A stretch of DNA of 64,000 nucleotides, taken from the NCBI RefSeq assembly GCF_000383235.1, contig NZ_KB910930.1, forward strand, positions 42,457 to 106,456. The letters are read 5' to 3'. The stretch is from Bacillus sp. 123MFChir2 (GTDB taxonomy: Bacteria; Bacillota; Bacilli; Bacillales; Bacillaceae_G). The notes under the pieces are model-generated. The model worked only from the letters and a program-made list of their open reading frames with translations. It did no database searches and had not been told where the DNA came from. Each line of letters starts with the position of its first letter. Position 1 is the first letter of the stretch. Both the position numbers and the translations under genes were made by a program. Below are positions 15,951-25,400 of this stretch, piece by piece.

Positions 15951-17795
15951 TTACTCATCGAAATCTGTCATACGTTTTTGAAATACTTCCTTTATATAAC
16001 GACCATCATGTTGTGGCCTTGCTTGAACCCCTCGCTGATCTATTTTAGATAATGGCATTCGTACGAAAGAGTCTTTTGCTGACTGTTTGCGAAATGGATA
16101 GACAAACCCATACGGTTTTCGAAGAGATGATAATCGAAAAAGCCGTGTTAATAGAAAGATAAATCCTAAAGAAATTCCTAATAATCCCCATAACTCAGCA
16201 AGTATGAGAAAGGGAAAGCGAAGTAAACGAACGGCATTACCCATTTGATAAATCGGTGTAATAAACGATGCAAGCGCAGATAAGGCAACGATGATTAACA
16301 AAATGTTACTTGTTAATCCTGCTTGGACGGACGCTTGTCCAATTACGATACCGCCTACAATGCCGAGCGTTTGTCCGACTTTCACTGGTAAACGTGCTCC
16401 TGCTTCCCGAAGAAGATCAATAGCTAACTCTAGGAAAAAAGCCTCTATTATAGGCGGAAATGGTACTTGTGCCCGCGATAAAATTAATGTCTCCAGCAAA
16501 TCACTAGGAATTAATTCATAGTGATAACTAAGCACAGCTACATATAGAGGCGTTGCACAAATGGAAAACGTAACTGCGATAAAGCGTAATAAACGGGAAA
16601 AAGTTGCATAAAACCATGACACGCTGTAATCCTCTGGAGAGATGAAGAAATCCAGTAGAGATACAGGTGATAACAAAACATTTGGTGAGCCATCAACAAA
16701 TATAGCAATTTTTCCATCAATGAGCCCGTTGCTGACACGATCAGCACGTTCTGTGTTAATAAATGTTGGGAAAATAGATGTATTACCCATTAGCTGGGGA
16801 ATATAATAGCTATCATTAATTTGTTCATATTGCATTGTGTTTAAGGCATTTTCTAGATATGTAACGTTTTCTTTTTCTGTTATATTACTCAAATACATGA
16901 TAACGACTTTCGTTTTGGATAATTCTCCGATTAAGAGTTCTTTTGTTTTTAACTCCAGAACTGGCAACCGTTTTCGAACCAGGTTAATGTTTGTATCGAT
17001 ATCCTCTACAAATCCTTCTTGCGGTCCGATAACTGTTGATTCGTTTAATGGTATAGTCGGTAATCTGTATTTCTCAATTGCGACATTTGCAAGTAGACAT
17101 TCCGTATCATGTTCTTGTAGTTGAATGATAGCATGCCCTTTTAAAACCATTTCTTCAATTTTTTTTACGTCACTTGTAATGATGAGTCCGCTGATTGGAA
17201 CCATTGCTTTTATTTCTTCTAGTGTTGGCGCGGTATGGTGCAATAAAGCAGGCATTAAATAATTTTGTAATCTCATACCATCCATTGACGCACGAAAATA
17301 GGAGATCCAATACGGTTTAGTAGGGTCTTCAGAAGTATGATAGTGAACAAAATCGCTGGATTCTCGTAATTTTTGAATCAATTCTTGTAGCGAATGAGCG
17401 GTTTCGTGCTCTGGTTTACTAAAGTCAAAAATGTCATTTTGACTTTGCTTTGATTGTTGATTCGTTGTAGTTCGTTGTTGGTTTGTCTGCTGTTTGTTGT
17501 TTTGAGCCTGCTGTTGGTTTGCTTGCTGTTTGTTGTTTTGAGTTTGTTGTTGGTTTGCTTGCTGTTTATTGTTTTGAGTTTGTTGTTGGTTTGTCTGCTG
17601 TTTGTTGTTTTGAGCCTGCTGTTTGTTTGTTTGCTGTTTGTTGTTTTGAGTTTGTTGCTGGTTTTCCTGTTGTTTGTTCGTTTGCGCTACTTGCTTGACG
17701 TTTGTTTGTTCATTTTGTTTCTTTTTCGAACCTGTATTGTTCTTTTCTACTTGTTTCTGATCGTTCTTCTTTTTGCGAAACCATTTGAAAAACAT
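15951..17795 (-). CDS. gerIA: spore germinant receptor subunit A with Gln-rich repeats
   Basis: A 614-aa GerAA/SpoVAF-type protein: a cytoplasmic N-terminal domain, then a membrane domain with about five helices (residues 390-550; PFPPIIEAFFLELAIDLLREAG is the family hallmark). Before the conserved part there is a low-complexity segment of about 100 residues made of 12-residue repeats of the type QQTQNNKQQTNQ, as described for GerIA. ATG 17795 (MFFKWF) has GAGGG upstream; a longer in-frame start at 18035 has no ribosome site and runs through promoter DNA. It is the first gene of the operon. Confidence 0.9.
   Translation of the reverse strand: MFFKWFRKKKNDQKQVEKNNTGSKKKQNEQTNVKQVAQTNKQQENQQQTQNNKQQTNKQQAQNNKQQTNQQQTQNNKQQANQQQTQNNKQQANQQQAQNNKQQTNQQRTTTNQQSKQSQNDIFDFSKPEHETAHSLQELIQKLRESSDFVHYHTSEDPTKPYWISYFRASMDGMRLQNYLMPALLHHTAPTLEEIKAMVPISGLIITSDVKKIEEMVLKGHAIIQLQEHDTECLLANVAIEKYRLPTIPLNESTVIGPQEGFVEDIDTNINLVRKRLPVLELKTKELLIGELSKTKVVIMYLSNITEKENVTYLENALNTMQYEQINDSYYIPQLMGNTSIFPTFINTERADRVSNGLIDGKIAIFVDGSPNVLLSPVSLLDFFISPEDYSVSWFYATFSRLLRFIAVTFSICATPLYVAVLSYHYELIPSDLLETLILSRAQVPFPPIIEAFFLELAIDLLREAGARLPVKVGQTLGIVGGIVIGQASVQAGLTSNILLIIVALSALASFITPIYQMGNAVRLLRFPFLILAELWGLLGISLGFIFLLTRLFRLSSLRKPYGFVYPFRKQSAKDSFVRMPLSKIDQRGVQARPQHDGRYIKEVFQKRMTDFDE
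17481..17660. repeat. five tandem 36-bp repeats inside gerIA
   Basis: Five consecutive 36-bp units (17,481, 17,517, 17,553, 17,589 and 17,625) are over 85 percent alike and each encodes 12 residues of the Gln/Asn-rich segment. Partial units flank them. Copy number is expected to vary between strains. Confidence 0.85.
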
Positions 17796-18069
17796 ATGTA
17801 TTCCCTCTTTACCCAAATAAGATAACTTTAGTCTGTGGGAATTTTTATATATTATGCATATATTTGTGTGCGAAAAAGTGAAATATGAATAGCGAGGCGA
17901 AAAGATGTTATATGTACAAAAACAAGTATTTCGGCTAAAGAAATATACATTTGAAAACGGTGCATCAATTTCTAAATCAGCAAATCTCAAGTATGATGTA
18001 ACTACTACACATAACTTGTTTTCTAAGTGGTGCATGCTAAAATTGAGAAGAAAAAAGGAGGAGAGTTTT

Positions 18070-18375
18070 ATGACTGAAGTGAAAACAATTATGCCAGAGG
18101 AAGTACAAGAGCGTTTAGAAAAAGGAGAAACGCTATTTTTAGTAGATGTGCGTGAAGATGAAGAAGTAGCATACGGGAAAATTCCAGAAGCAGTTCATAT
18201 TAAGATGGGGGACATTCCACATAAAGTAGATTTCTTTGATAAAGAAAATGAATATATTTTTATTTGCCGCTCTGGTATGCGCAGCGAAAATGTTTGCCAT
18301 TATTTAAATGAACTAGGCTATAAGACACTGAACATGGTTGGCGGTATGATGCAGTATGAAGGAGAAGTAAAGTAA
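18070..18375 (+). CDS. rhodanese-like domain protein (101 aa)
   Basis: A single-domain rhodanese: LFLVDVREDEEVAYGKIPEAVHI at the start and the active-site loop ICRSGMRS with catalytic Cys at about residue 67. Members carry a persulfide sulfur for transfer. A longer frame begins at 17905, but ATG 18070 follows AAAGGAGGAGA at the right distance and gives the normal single-domain size. It is monocistronic with its own terminator, divergent from gerI. Confidence 0.88.
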   Translation: MTEVKTIMPEEVQERLEKGETLFLVDVREDEEVAYGKIPEAVHIKMGDIPHKVDFFDKENEYIFICRSGMRSENVCHYLNELGYKTLNMVGGMMQYEGEVK

Positions 18376-18409
18376 GCTACTATTTCTTAAAATGTAATCA
18401 TTCTTTTGA

Positions 18410-18442
18410 AAACTTGAAACGCGTCCGTTTCAAGTTTTTTTC
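18410..18442 (+). terminator. terminator of the rhodanese gene
   Basis: AAACTTGAAAC / GTTTCAAGTTTTTTT. Confidence 0.85.
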
Positions 18443-18495
18443 TTTTGCATACAGTGTAGAAAGCAGGAGATATTGTTAAGAAAGGTGGCTCAAGA

Positions 18496-18720
18496 GTGAA
18501 TTCACTTATTCGAAAAATCAAAATTATAAACAATAAAGGAGCAATCAATATGGGGGATTGTTATAATCTTTCTCCATTTTTTGCAAGGAAAGCGTTTAGT
18601 GGTGCTGGTGGATCGAGCGTTGCGACATTTTTAAATGGGAAGTTAACGCCGCCGATAACACCGCAAACTACTGAGTTTACTCCGCCTCTACCAGCTAGTG
18701 TATTAACAGCAGGATTATAA
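18496..18720 (+). CDS. GerPA/GerPF-like spore protein (74 aa)
   Basis: The sequence IKIINNKGAINMGDCYNLSP followed by KAFSGAGGSS matches the small GerPA/GerPF family, whose members sit in the spore coat and help germinants pass. The start is GTG 18496 with AAGGTGG 7-8 nt upstream; the inner ATG at 18550 would cut the conserved strand. The Pro/Thr-rich tail replaces the usual Thr-rich end. It lies next to a second GerPA/PF-like gene and downstream of the gerI region. A family B repeat begins right after its TAA. Confidence 0.65.
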   Translation: MNSLIRKIKIINNKGAINMGDCYNLSPFFARKAFSGAGGSSVATFLNGKLTPPITPQTTEFTPPLPASVLTAGL

Positions 18721-18902
18721 TATATAGATGCAAAATGAAAAACTAACATAAAAACCCTTTTCTTTTTCGGTGGGCGAGAGCAACTGGCCATGTATAGAAG
18801 CGGTCAGGGCCTATTCCTGCCACATGCAGGGTTTTAAACAAAGGGAGCAAGCGAGTAGAAATTATGTTTTATTCTGCATAGCAGCAGCTGTTGTGTAGGG
18901 AA
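18721..18902 (-). repeat. interspersed repeat family B, copy 3
   Basis: Inverted copy that begins at the stop codon of the GerPF-like gene with TATATAGATGCAAAATGAAAAACTAAC, followed by the core (GGCCATGTATAGAAGCGGTCAGGGCC) and the other end GCATAGCAGCAGCTGTTGTG. Confidence 0.85.
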
Positions 18903-18938
18903 ATTAAAACATGAATTTAGATGGAAAGGTTGTATAAA

Positions 18939-19271
18939 ATGGGGGTTTGTATTAAGGAATTTGTTATTGTTAATAATTCTGGGAATATTTTTACGGGGGA
19001 TAATTTGCGAGATACTTCGTTTGTTGCTTCGAAAACATTTACAGGATCGACAGGACCAACATGTATGGATGTTGTCGTCGTTATAGGGAATACAAATGAA
19101 GTTTGTTTACGCCCAGGTGATACATTGACAACTTCAATTACACGAGGGACTGGACTAACAGGTAGTAGCTCAAGCAGTGGCCAAAGTAATAGTTCAAGTA
19201 GTAGCGGTGGGAGCGGTTTACAAGCAGCTCCTAGTACAGGGAATGCAGATTTTGGAGTAGGGTTTTCGTAG
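18939..19271 (+). CDS. GerPA/GerPF-like spore protein with Ser-rich tail (110 aa)
   Basis: The first half repeats the family pattern (IKEFVIVNNSGNIFTGDNL, then SKTFTGSTG). The second half is a low-complexity Ser/Gly tail (GSSSSSGQSNSSSSSGG). ATG 18939 follows GAAAGG by 9 nt. It is probably a spore coat or germination accessory protein like its neighbour. Its stop codon TAG overlaps the first codon of a degraded HxlR-type gene remnant in another frame, so the 3' end may have been set by a deletion. Confidence 0.6.
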   Translation: MGVCIKEFVIVNNSGNIFTGDNLRDTSFVASKTFTGSTGPTCMDVVVVIGNTNEVCLRPGDTLTTSITRGTGLTGSSSSSGQSNSSSSSGGSGLQAAPSTGNADFGVGFS

Positions 19272-19366
19272 AAGTACCTCCGAAGGTTAAATACTCGTTA
19301 ACCGAATTTGGAAAGTCATTGATTCCAATTATTATAATGATGCGTAATTGGGGAGATGAATATTGA
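19271..19366 (+). pseudogene. remnant of an HxlR-family regulator (C-terminal 31 residues)
   Basis: The frame reads EVPPKVKYSLTEFGKSLIPI and ends NWGDEY. This is the winged-helix end of HxlR-type regulators (VPPKVEYSLTEYGKSL in typical members). The HTH is missing, and the fragment starts exactly at the stop codon of the preceding spore-protein gene. It is not expected to be functional. Confidence 0.7.
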
Positions 19367-19380
19367 ATGCAAATAGAGCA

Positions 19381-19428
19381 GGGATAAAAGAAGTGTGCAA
19401 TCAAGATGTTGCACACTTCTTTATCCCT
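19381..19428. terminator. long hairpin terminator after narI
   Basis: GGGATAAAAGAAGTGTGCAA / TTGCACACTTCTTTATCCC is almost perfectly paired and abuts the narI stop codon on the minus strand; it can also end plus-strand transcripts. Confidence 0.8.
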
Positions 19429-19429
19429 A

Positions 19430-20113
19430 TTAAAATTTTAACGGTTTTCGTTTCCGATAAATGATATAACTGCGTCGTAAATATTTCACCGGTACGCTAA
19501 AGACATGAACGAGTCTTGTAAATGGCCACGTTGCAAACAATCCCATAGCGCCAATGATATGAATTTTAAACCAAATTGGGACCTCCGCCATATATTCTGC
19601 TTTAGGTTGGAATATAAAGAGGCTGCGGAACCACGGGCCAATCGTTGTTCGGTAATCAAAACCGTTTGAATCAATATTTAAAAATGTAGAAGAAAGCCCT
19701 GCAAGCATTACAATGAGCAACAAGATAAGGGCGATATAATCTCCGGTTGTACTTGTTGCGATAATCCGTTTTACGGTGAAGCGGCGATACGTTAAAATGA
19801 ATAATCCGATTACAGAAGCAATACCTGCCGGAAGGCCGAAGCCAATTGCCATTATATGATACGTATGTTCAGAAATGCCAAGGGAACTGTAGACAGATTC
19901 GGGGATTAAAATTCCCATAACATGCCCGCCAATTACGAACATAATACCAAAGTGAAATAGTAAACTTCCGATTCGAAGCATTTTCTTCTCTAATAGTTCA
20001 CTAGATTTTGATGTCCAACCAAATTGATCGTAGTTGTATCTAAAAATATGTCCACCAATGAAAATAGCTAAAATGATATAAGGGAAGATTACCCATAAAA
20101 ATTGATCCATCAT
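19430..20113 (-). CDS. narI: respiratory nitrate reductase, gamma subunit (cytochrome b)
   Basis: A 227-aa membrane protein with five helices. His residues suited to bind two hemes b are in FIGGHIFRY and FHFGIMFVIGGHVMG, and in the pair KIHIIGAMG / TRLVHVFSVP near the end. It takes electrons from menaquinol and passes them to NarH. It belongs to the narGHJI operon, but a family B repeat of about 215 bp separates it from narJ. AAGGAGTGGAG precedes the start. Confidence 0.93.
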   Translation of the reverse strand: MMDQFLWVIFPYIILAIFIGGHIFRYNYDQFGWTSKSSELLEKKMLRIGSLLFHFGIMFVIGGHVMGILIPESVYSSLGISEHTYHIMAIGFGLPAGIASVIGLFILTYRRFTVKRIIATSTTGDYIALILLLIVMLAGLSSTFLNIDSNGFDYRTTIGPWFRSLFIFQPKAEYMAEVPIWFKIHIIGAMGLFATWPFTRLVHVFSVPVKYLRRSYIIYRKRKPLKF

Positions 20114-20146
20114 TCTTGCTCCACTCCTTTCTATATAAATCCATTT

Positions 20147-20362
20147 TGACTTTTTGACATATAGATTGCTGCCATGAAGATAAAAACGAACCTACATCTT
20201 GCTACCGTTCTCTGTTTTAAAGCTTTGTGCGTGGCAGAAAAGGCCCTGACCGCTCCTATGCATGGCTAGTCCCTCTCGGCCATTTAAAAAGATGCCTTTC
20301 TTCCTTTTTTTATAGAGGGACTGAGTAGTTACAAAAGAAAAGGCTTTTTATGTCGGTTTTTT
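20147..20362 (+). repeat. interspersed repeat family B, copy 4 (inside the nar operon)
   Basis: The copy fills the narJ-narI gap from TTTTGACATATAGATTGCTGCC to TTATGTCGGTTTTTTAATTA. It contains the core (GTGGCAGAAAAGGCCCTGACC) and the extra ACTGAGTAGTTAC block seen in copy 1. Its right edge touches the narJ stop codon. Confidence 0.85.
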
Positions 20363-20906
20363 AATTAGGATTTACATAGTTTATTTCATACTGCCATGCA
20401 TGAATAGCAGTAAGGATGCAACGGACAATTGGTTCGTGCATACTGTTTGTGTCTTTTAATTGTTGATGCAATGCTTCGATATTGCTTTCATATTTTTTCA
20501 TAATTGGCTCACTATCTTCTTTATCAGCGTTTGCCAGAAATTCTAGCATAAGCGGTAAATAATCAGGCAATTCTTTATCTGTTACAGCGAGGCCTGCTTT
20601 TTGATAGTGTTGTTTAAGTTCTAGCAGTTCAATTCCTCGTTCTCGTTGTTCACCAGTATTCATATAAGTGAGATACATATTTGTTTTTTTGCCAAAATCA
20701 AATGTATATACAAACGATTGAATTAATTCATCATTTGTCTTTTGTTTTGCTTGTTCGATAAATGTTGTAAGGGTAGTGCGAATTTCCTCATGTTCGATCG
20801 TTTGAATATCATTTTGTAAATGAGTAAGTGCTTCTCTCCATCCTTGTTCAGGATAGGAGAGAAGAAAGGAAGAACAAGAGAAAGCTGTTTGTAAACTTTG
20901 ATTCAT
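20361..20906 (-). CDS. narJ: nitrate reductase assembly chaperone
   Basis: A 181-aa all-helical protein of the NarJ/TorD type: FSCSSFLLSYPEQGWREAL at the start and ELPDYLPLMLEFLAN in the middle, the conserved signature of NarJ. It helps load the molybdenum cofactor into NarG. It follows narH by 19 nt with a perfect AAGGAGGT. The last codons (NPN-stop) lie at the edge of repeat B copy 4. Confidence 0.92.
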   Translation of the reverse strand: MNQSLQTAFSCSSFLLSYPEQGWREALTHLQNDIQTIEHEEIRTTLTTFIEQAKQKTNDELIQSFVYTFDFGKKTNMYLTYMNTGEQRERGIELLELKQHYQKAGLAVTDKELPDYLPLMLEFLANADKEDSEPIMKKYESNIEALHQQLKDTNSMHEPIVRCILTAIHAWQYEINYVNPN

Positions 20907-20925
20907 AATTGTTACCTCCTTTATT

Positions 20926-22401
20926 TTAAGAGATTGTCATGCAAGAGCCAGGACCACCGGTAAAGGAAAGACCACAGCTTCCTTGCTCGTTATAAAGGTC
21001 TGCTACTTGCTCGCGGTGAGAAGTTGGAATGACGAAACGATCTTTATATTTCGCAATCGCAAGAAGACGATACATATCTTCAATGTCTTCTTTTGTTAAG
21101 TTCAGTTCTTTTAATATAGCTTCATTTGGTTCTTTATTTATTTGCAATGCTCTCATATGAGTACGCATGACAGCTAGCTTTTTCAATGTAAGACGAATAT
21201 GAGATTCATCGCCTGCAGTTAATAAATTTGCTAAATATTGAATCGGAATACGCATATTATCAATAGCAGGGAAAATTTCTTCTGCTTGCCAGTTGCTTCC
21301 TTTTCCTTCGACCATGTTCATAATTGGACTTAATGGCGGAATATACCAAACCATTGGCAATGTACGATACTCCGGATGAAGAGGAAGAGCAATTTTCCAA
21401 TCGATAATCATTTTATAAATTGGTGATTGCTGAGCAGCCTTGATCCATTCTTCTGGAATACCTTGTTTCTTTGCTTCAGCAGCTACTTCTGGATCGTTTG
21501 GATCTAGGAATACGTTAAGCTGAGACTCGTATAAGTCTTGTTCATCTGGTGCAGATGCAGCTTCTTTTACTTTATCAGCGTCATATAACATAACTCCGAT
21601 GTAACGAATGCGTCCGACGCATGTTTCCGAACAAATTGTTGGCATACCAGCTTCAATACGCGGGAAACACATCGTACATTTTTCAGCTTTATTCGTTTGC
21701 CAGTTGAAATACACTTTTTTATATGGGCAAGAAGAAACGCAGAATCTCCAAGCACGGCATGCGTTTTGGTCGACAAGGACAATTCCATCTTCATCACGCT
21801 TATACATAGAGCCAGATGGACAAGAAGATACGCACGACGGATTGAGGCAATGTTCGCAAATGCGCGGTAAGTACATCATGAACACATTTTCAAAATCCGT
21901 TTTTATTTCTTCTTCCATTTTTTTGACGTTTGGATCTTGTAAGCCTGTTATATGTCCGCCTGCTAAATCATCTTCCCAGTTTGGTCCCCATTCAATTTTG
22001 TCAATAAATTCACCTGTAATAGCTGACTTTGGGCGAGCAACTGGTTGGTGCTTACGCTGTGGGCTATTTGTTAATGTTTCATAATCGTAGTTCCAAGGCT
22101 CAAAGTAATCATCAATTGTTGGCTGATCTGGGTTATGGAAAATGTTCATGAGACGCTTCATTTTTGAACCGGATTTCAACTGAAGGTCTCCGTTTTTCAG
22201 CTCCCAGCCGCCTTTATATTTTTCTTGATCTTCCCATTGTTTTGGATAGCCAATGCCCGGTTTTGTTTCCACATTGTTAAAGTACATATACTCAGCACCT
22301 GGACGATTCGTCCAGGTGTTTTTGCATGTTACGCTACAAGTGTGACAGCCGATGCATTTATCAAGATTCATTACCATTCCGACTTGTGCTTTAATCTTCA
22401 A
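20926..22401 (-). CDS. narH: respiratory nitrate reductase, beta subunit (iron-sulfur)
   Basis: A 491-aa ferredoxin-like subunit with the four Cys clusters of NarH: CIGCHTCSVTC, CEHCLNPSCVSSC, CRAWRFCVSSC (the Trp marks the [3Fe-4S] site) and CTMCFPR...CSETC. It passes electrons from NarI to NarG. The start codon is TTG at 22401; the ribosome site AAGGAGGT lies inside the end of narG, and the genes overlap by 11 nt. Confidence 0.96.
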   Translation of the reverse strand: MKIKAQVGMVMNLDKCIGCHTCSVTCKNTWTNRPGAEYMYFNNVETKPGIGYPKQWEDQEKYKGGWELKNGDLQLKSGSKMKRLMNIFHNPDQPTIDDYFEPWNYDYETLTNSPQRKHQPVARPKSAITGEFIDKIEWGPNWEDDLAGGHITGLQDPNVKKMEEEIKTDFENVFMMYLPRICEHCLNPSCVSSCPSGSMYKRDEDGIVLVDQNACRAWRFCVSSCPYKKVYFNWQTNKAEKCTMCFPRIEAGMPTICSETCVGRIRYIGVMLYDADKVKEAASAPDEQDLYESQLNVFLDPNDPEVAAEAKKQGIPEEWIKAAQQSPIYKMIIDWKIALPLHPEYRTLPMVWYIPPLSPIMNMVEGKGSNWQAEEIFPAIDNMRIPIQYLANLLTAGDESHIRLTLKKLAVMRTHMRALQINKEPNEAILKELNLTKEDIEDMYRLLAIAKYKDRFVIPTSHREQVADLYNEQGSCGLSFTGGPGSCMTIS

Positions 22402-25400
22402 GCCAATCTACCTCCTTCAGTTTGCGGATGACGACATTTAAGTCACGTTGGTTCCCAGTTGGGCCATAGTAGTTAAAGCCATAGCTTAATTGACCGTATC
22501 CGCCAATCATATGAGTTGGTTTTACGTGAATACGCGTCGGACTATTATGGGTTCCGCCGCGGTTACTTGTTAAATTCGTACCAGGCACGTTAATGTGGCG
22601 GTCTTGTGCATGATGCATAAATGCCATTCCGCGCGGCATACGGTGTGTAACGACAGCGCGCGCAACAACAACGCCGTTTCGGTTAAAGCATTCAATCCAG
22701 TCATTATCAGCAACACCGGCTTCATTGGCATCATCTTTATTCATCCATACTGTCGGTCCGCCGCGGAAGAGCGTTAACATCGGCAGTGAATCAAAGTACA
22801 TACTATGAATAGACCACTTATTATGCGGTGTTAAATAGTTTAGCGTAATTTCTTTTCCTTCTACTTCAGGGCGAGATTTACGGAACGGTTTATGCTGTAA
22901 AATTGGTTTGAACGTTGCCATTGTTTCGCCAAATTCTTTCATCATGTCGTGATCTAAGTAGAAAGATTGACGCCCAGTTATTGTTCGCCAAGGAATGAGA
23001 CGTTCTACATTTGTTGTAAACGGTGAGTAGCGACGTCCTCCTTTTTCAGATCCAGTAAAAGCAGGTGATGTAATAACTGTTTTTGGCTGCGCTGTAATTT
23101 GTTCGAATGTGAAGCACTCTTCTTCACGTTCTTCTGCTAAATCGCGCAGTTGTAAATCCGTTTGTTTTTCAAGCGCTTCCCATGCTTTTACTGCCATATG
23201 ACCATTTGTTGTTGAAGAAAGAGTTAAGACTGCTTCAGCAGCATTGATTGCTTCTGTTATGTTAGGACATCCTTTTGCGATGGAATCTGTACGGATGACA
23301 CCTAATTTACTCTTTAGTTGTTCATATTCTTTTTCCGCAGACCAGGATATTCCTTTCGTACCAATTGGTTGTTTTCCAACGTTTGGTCCGAGTGCGGTCA
23401 TTTTGTCGTACAGCGTTTTATAGTCGTGTTCTACAATATGAATTTGCGGCATTGTTTTGCCTGGGATTGGCTCACATTCTCCTTTGCTCCAGTCTTTAAT
23501 TTGACCGAGCGGTTGTGCTAATTCTTGCGGTGTATCGTGAAGAAGCGGCGTTGCAACAACTTCTTTCATTGGCTCAAGGTCTAATGTTTGGGCTAAATCA
23601 GAGACTGCTTTTGAAAGGGAGCAGAAAATATCCCAGTCAGAACGAGCTTCCCACGGTGAACCGATTGCTGGATTAAACGGATGCACGAACGGATGCATAT
23701 CTGTACTGCTTAAATCATGTTTTTCATACCACGTTGAAGCAGGAAGAACGATGTCAGAGTATAGTGCTGTCCCGGCCATCCGGAAATCTAAGTTGATAAG
23801 TAAATCTAGTTTTCCTTCAGGTGCTTCTTCATGCCAGTTTATTTCCTCTGGTCGTAATGAATCATGATCGTCGTTCATTAATCCGTTTGTTGTACCTAAT
23901 AAATGTTTTAAGAAATACTCGTGTCCTTTACCGGAACTTGAGATCAAATTCGCGCGCCATACGAATAAATTGCGCGGGAAGTTATTTTTGTTATCAGGGT
24001 CTTCGATCGCAAATTTGAGCTCTTTGTTTTTTAGCTTCTCTGCAACATATTTTCCGATTTCTTCCTGGGTAGTTGCGCCACTAGCGACCGCTTCCTTATA
24101 TAATTCAATTCCGTTTTTCTCGAATGTTGGATAGGATGGTAACCAGCCAAGTCTTGCGGCCAACACATTGTAATCACCGTGATGTTGATAGCGAGAGTTG
24201 CCGACAACTGGTGATGCTAAATGTCCAACTGGTGTATCTTCATAGCGCCACTGATCTGTAACGAAATAGAAGAAGGATGTACCGTTTTGTAGTTTCGGCG
24301 GACCTTGCCAATCTTTTGCCATCGCAATTGTTTGCCAACCTTCTGCTGGGCGTAATTTTTCTTGGCCGACATAATGAGCCCAGCCGCCGCCGTTTACTCC
24401 TTGTGCTCCAACAAGAAGAACGAGGTTTAACACAGCGCGGTAAATCGTATCAGAGTTAAACCAATGGTTAATGCCAGCGCCGACAATAATCATTGAGCGT
24501 CCATTTGTATCAACGGCATTTTGCGCAAATTCACGAGCAATTTGAATAATAAGTTCTCGTTTTACACCTGTCATTTTTTCTTGCCATGCTGGTGTAAACG
24601 GAGCATCTTCATCAAAGCTCTTCGGTTCTTGGCCGCCAAGACCGCGGTCCACGCCGTAGTTTGCTAATGTTAAGTCATAAACAGTTGTTACGAAAATATC
24701 GCCGTTTGGCGTTGGAATCTTTTTCACTGGAATGGTACGTTCTAATACTTCATTTCCGTCATCAGAGAAATATGGAATTTGGACAGTTCCAATTGCATCT
24801 TCCATACCAAGTAAAGAAAGACGCGGGTCAATTTTTTCCCCTGTTTGTTCATCTTCTAAACGTAAGTTCCATTTTTTCTCGTTATCCCAGCGTGATCCCA
24901 TTGTGCCGTGAGGTGTAGCGAAATCAAGACTGTTATCGTTCCAAAGAACAGGTTTCCATTCACCAAGCTTTGTTTCCCGGCCAATATCAGTGGCATTTAA
25001 GAAACGATCTGCAACAAATTGATCTCCTTGCTGTTTTAACGTGACAAGGAATGGGAAATCTGTGTATTGTTTTGCATAATTTATGAAGTAGTCTACTTGT
25101 TTGTCCACGTAGAATTCTTGTAAAATAACGTGCCCCATTGCCATTGCAAGTGCACCGTCTGTTCCTTGTTTTACGCTGATCCAGTCATCAGCGAATTTTG
25201 TTGATTCGGCAAAATCAGGGCTAACAGAAACAACTTTCGTTCCTTTATAGCGCACTTCTGCTAAGAAGTGGGCATCTGGTGTCCGTGTTAGCGGTACGTT
25301 AGAGCCCCATGTCATAATGTAGCCAGCGTTGTACCAATCACTACTTTCTGGTACATCTGTTTGATCACCCCAAATTTGCGGCGAAGCTGGCGGTAAGTCA

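Noticed and set aside
17481-17660. Possible CRISPR array because of regular 36-bp repeats
   Set aside because: The units are directly adjacent without spacers, in frame with gerIA, and there are no cas genes.
17454-17825. Plus-strand ORFs with Val/Leu/Cys-rich repeats opposite gerIA
   Set aside because: They are the reverse reading of the Gln-rich tandem repeats, lack ribosome sites and resemble no protein.
18561-18791. Minus-strand ORF across the GerPF-like gene and repeat
   Set aside because: It runs into repeat DNA, has no ribosome site, and the plus-strand gene has a clear family pattern.
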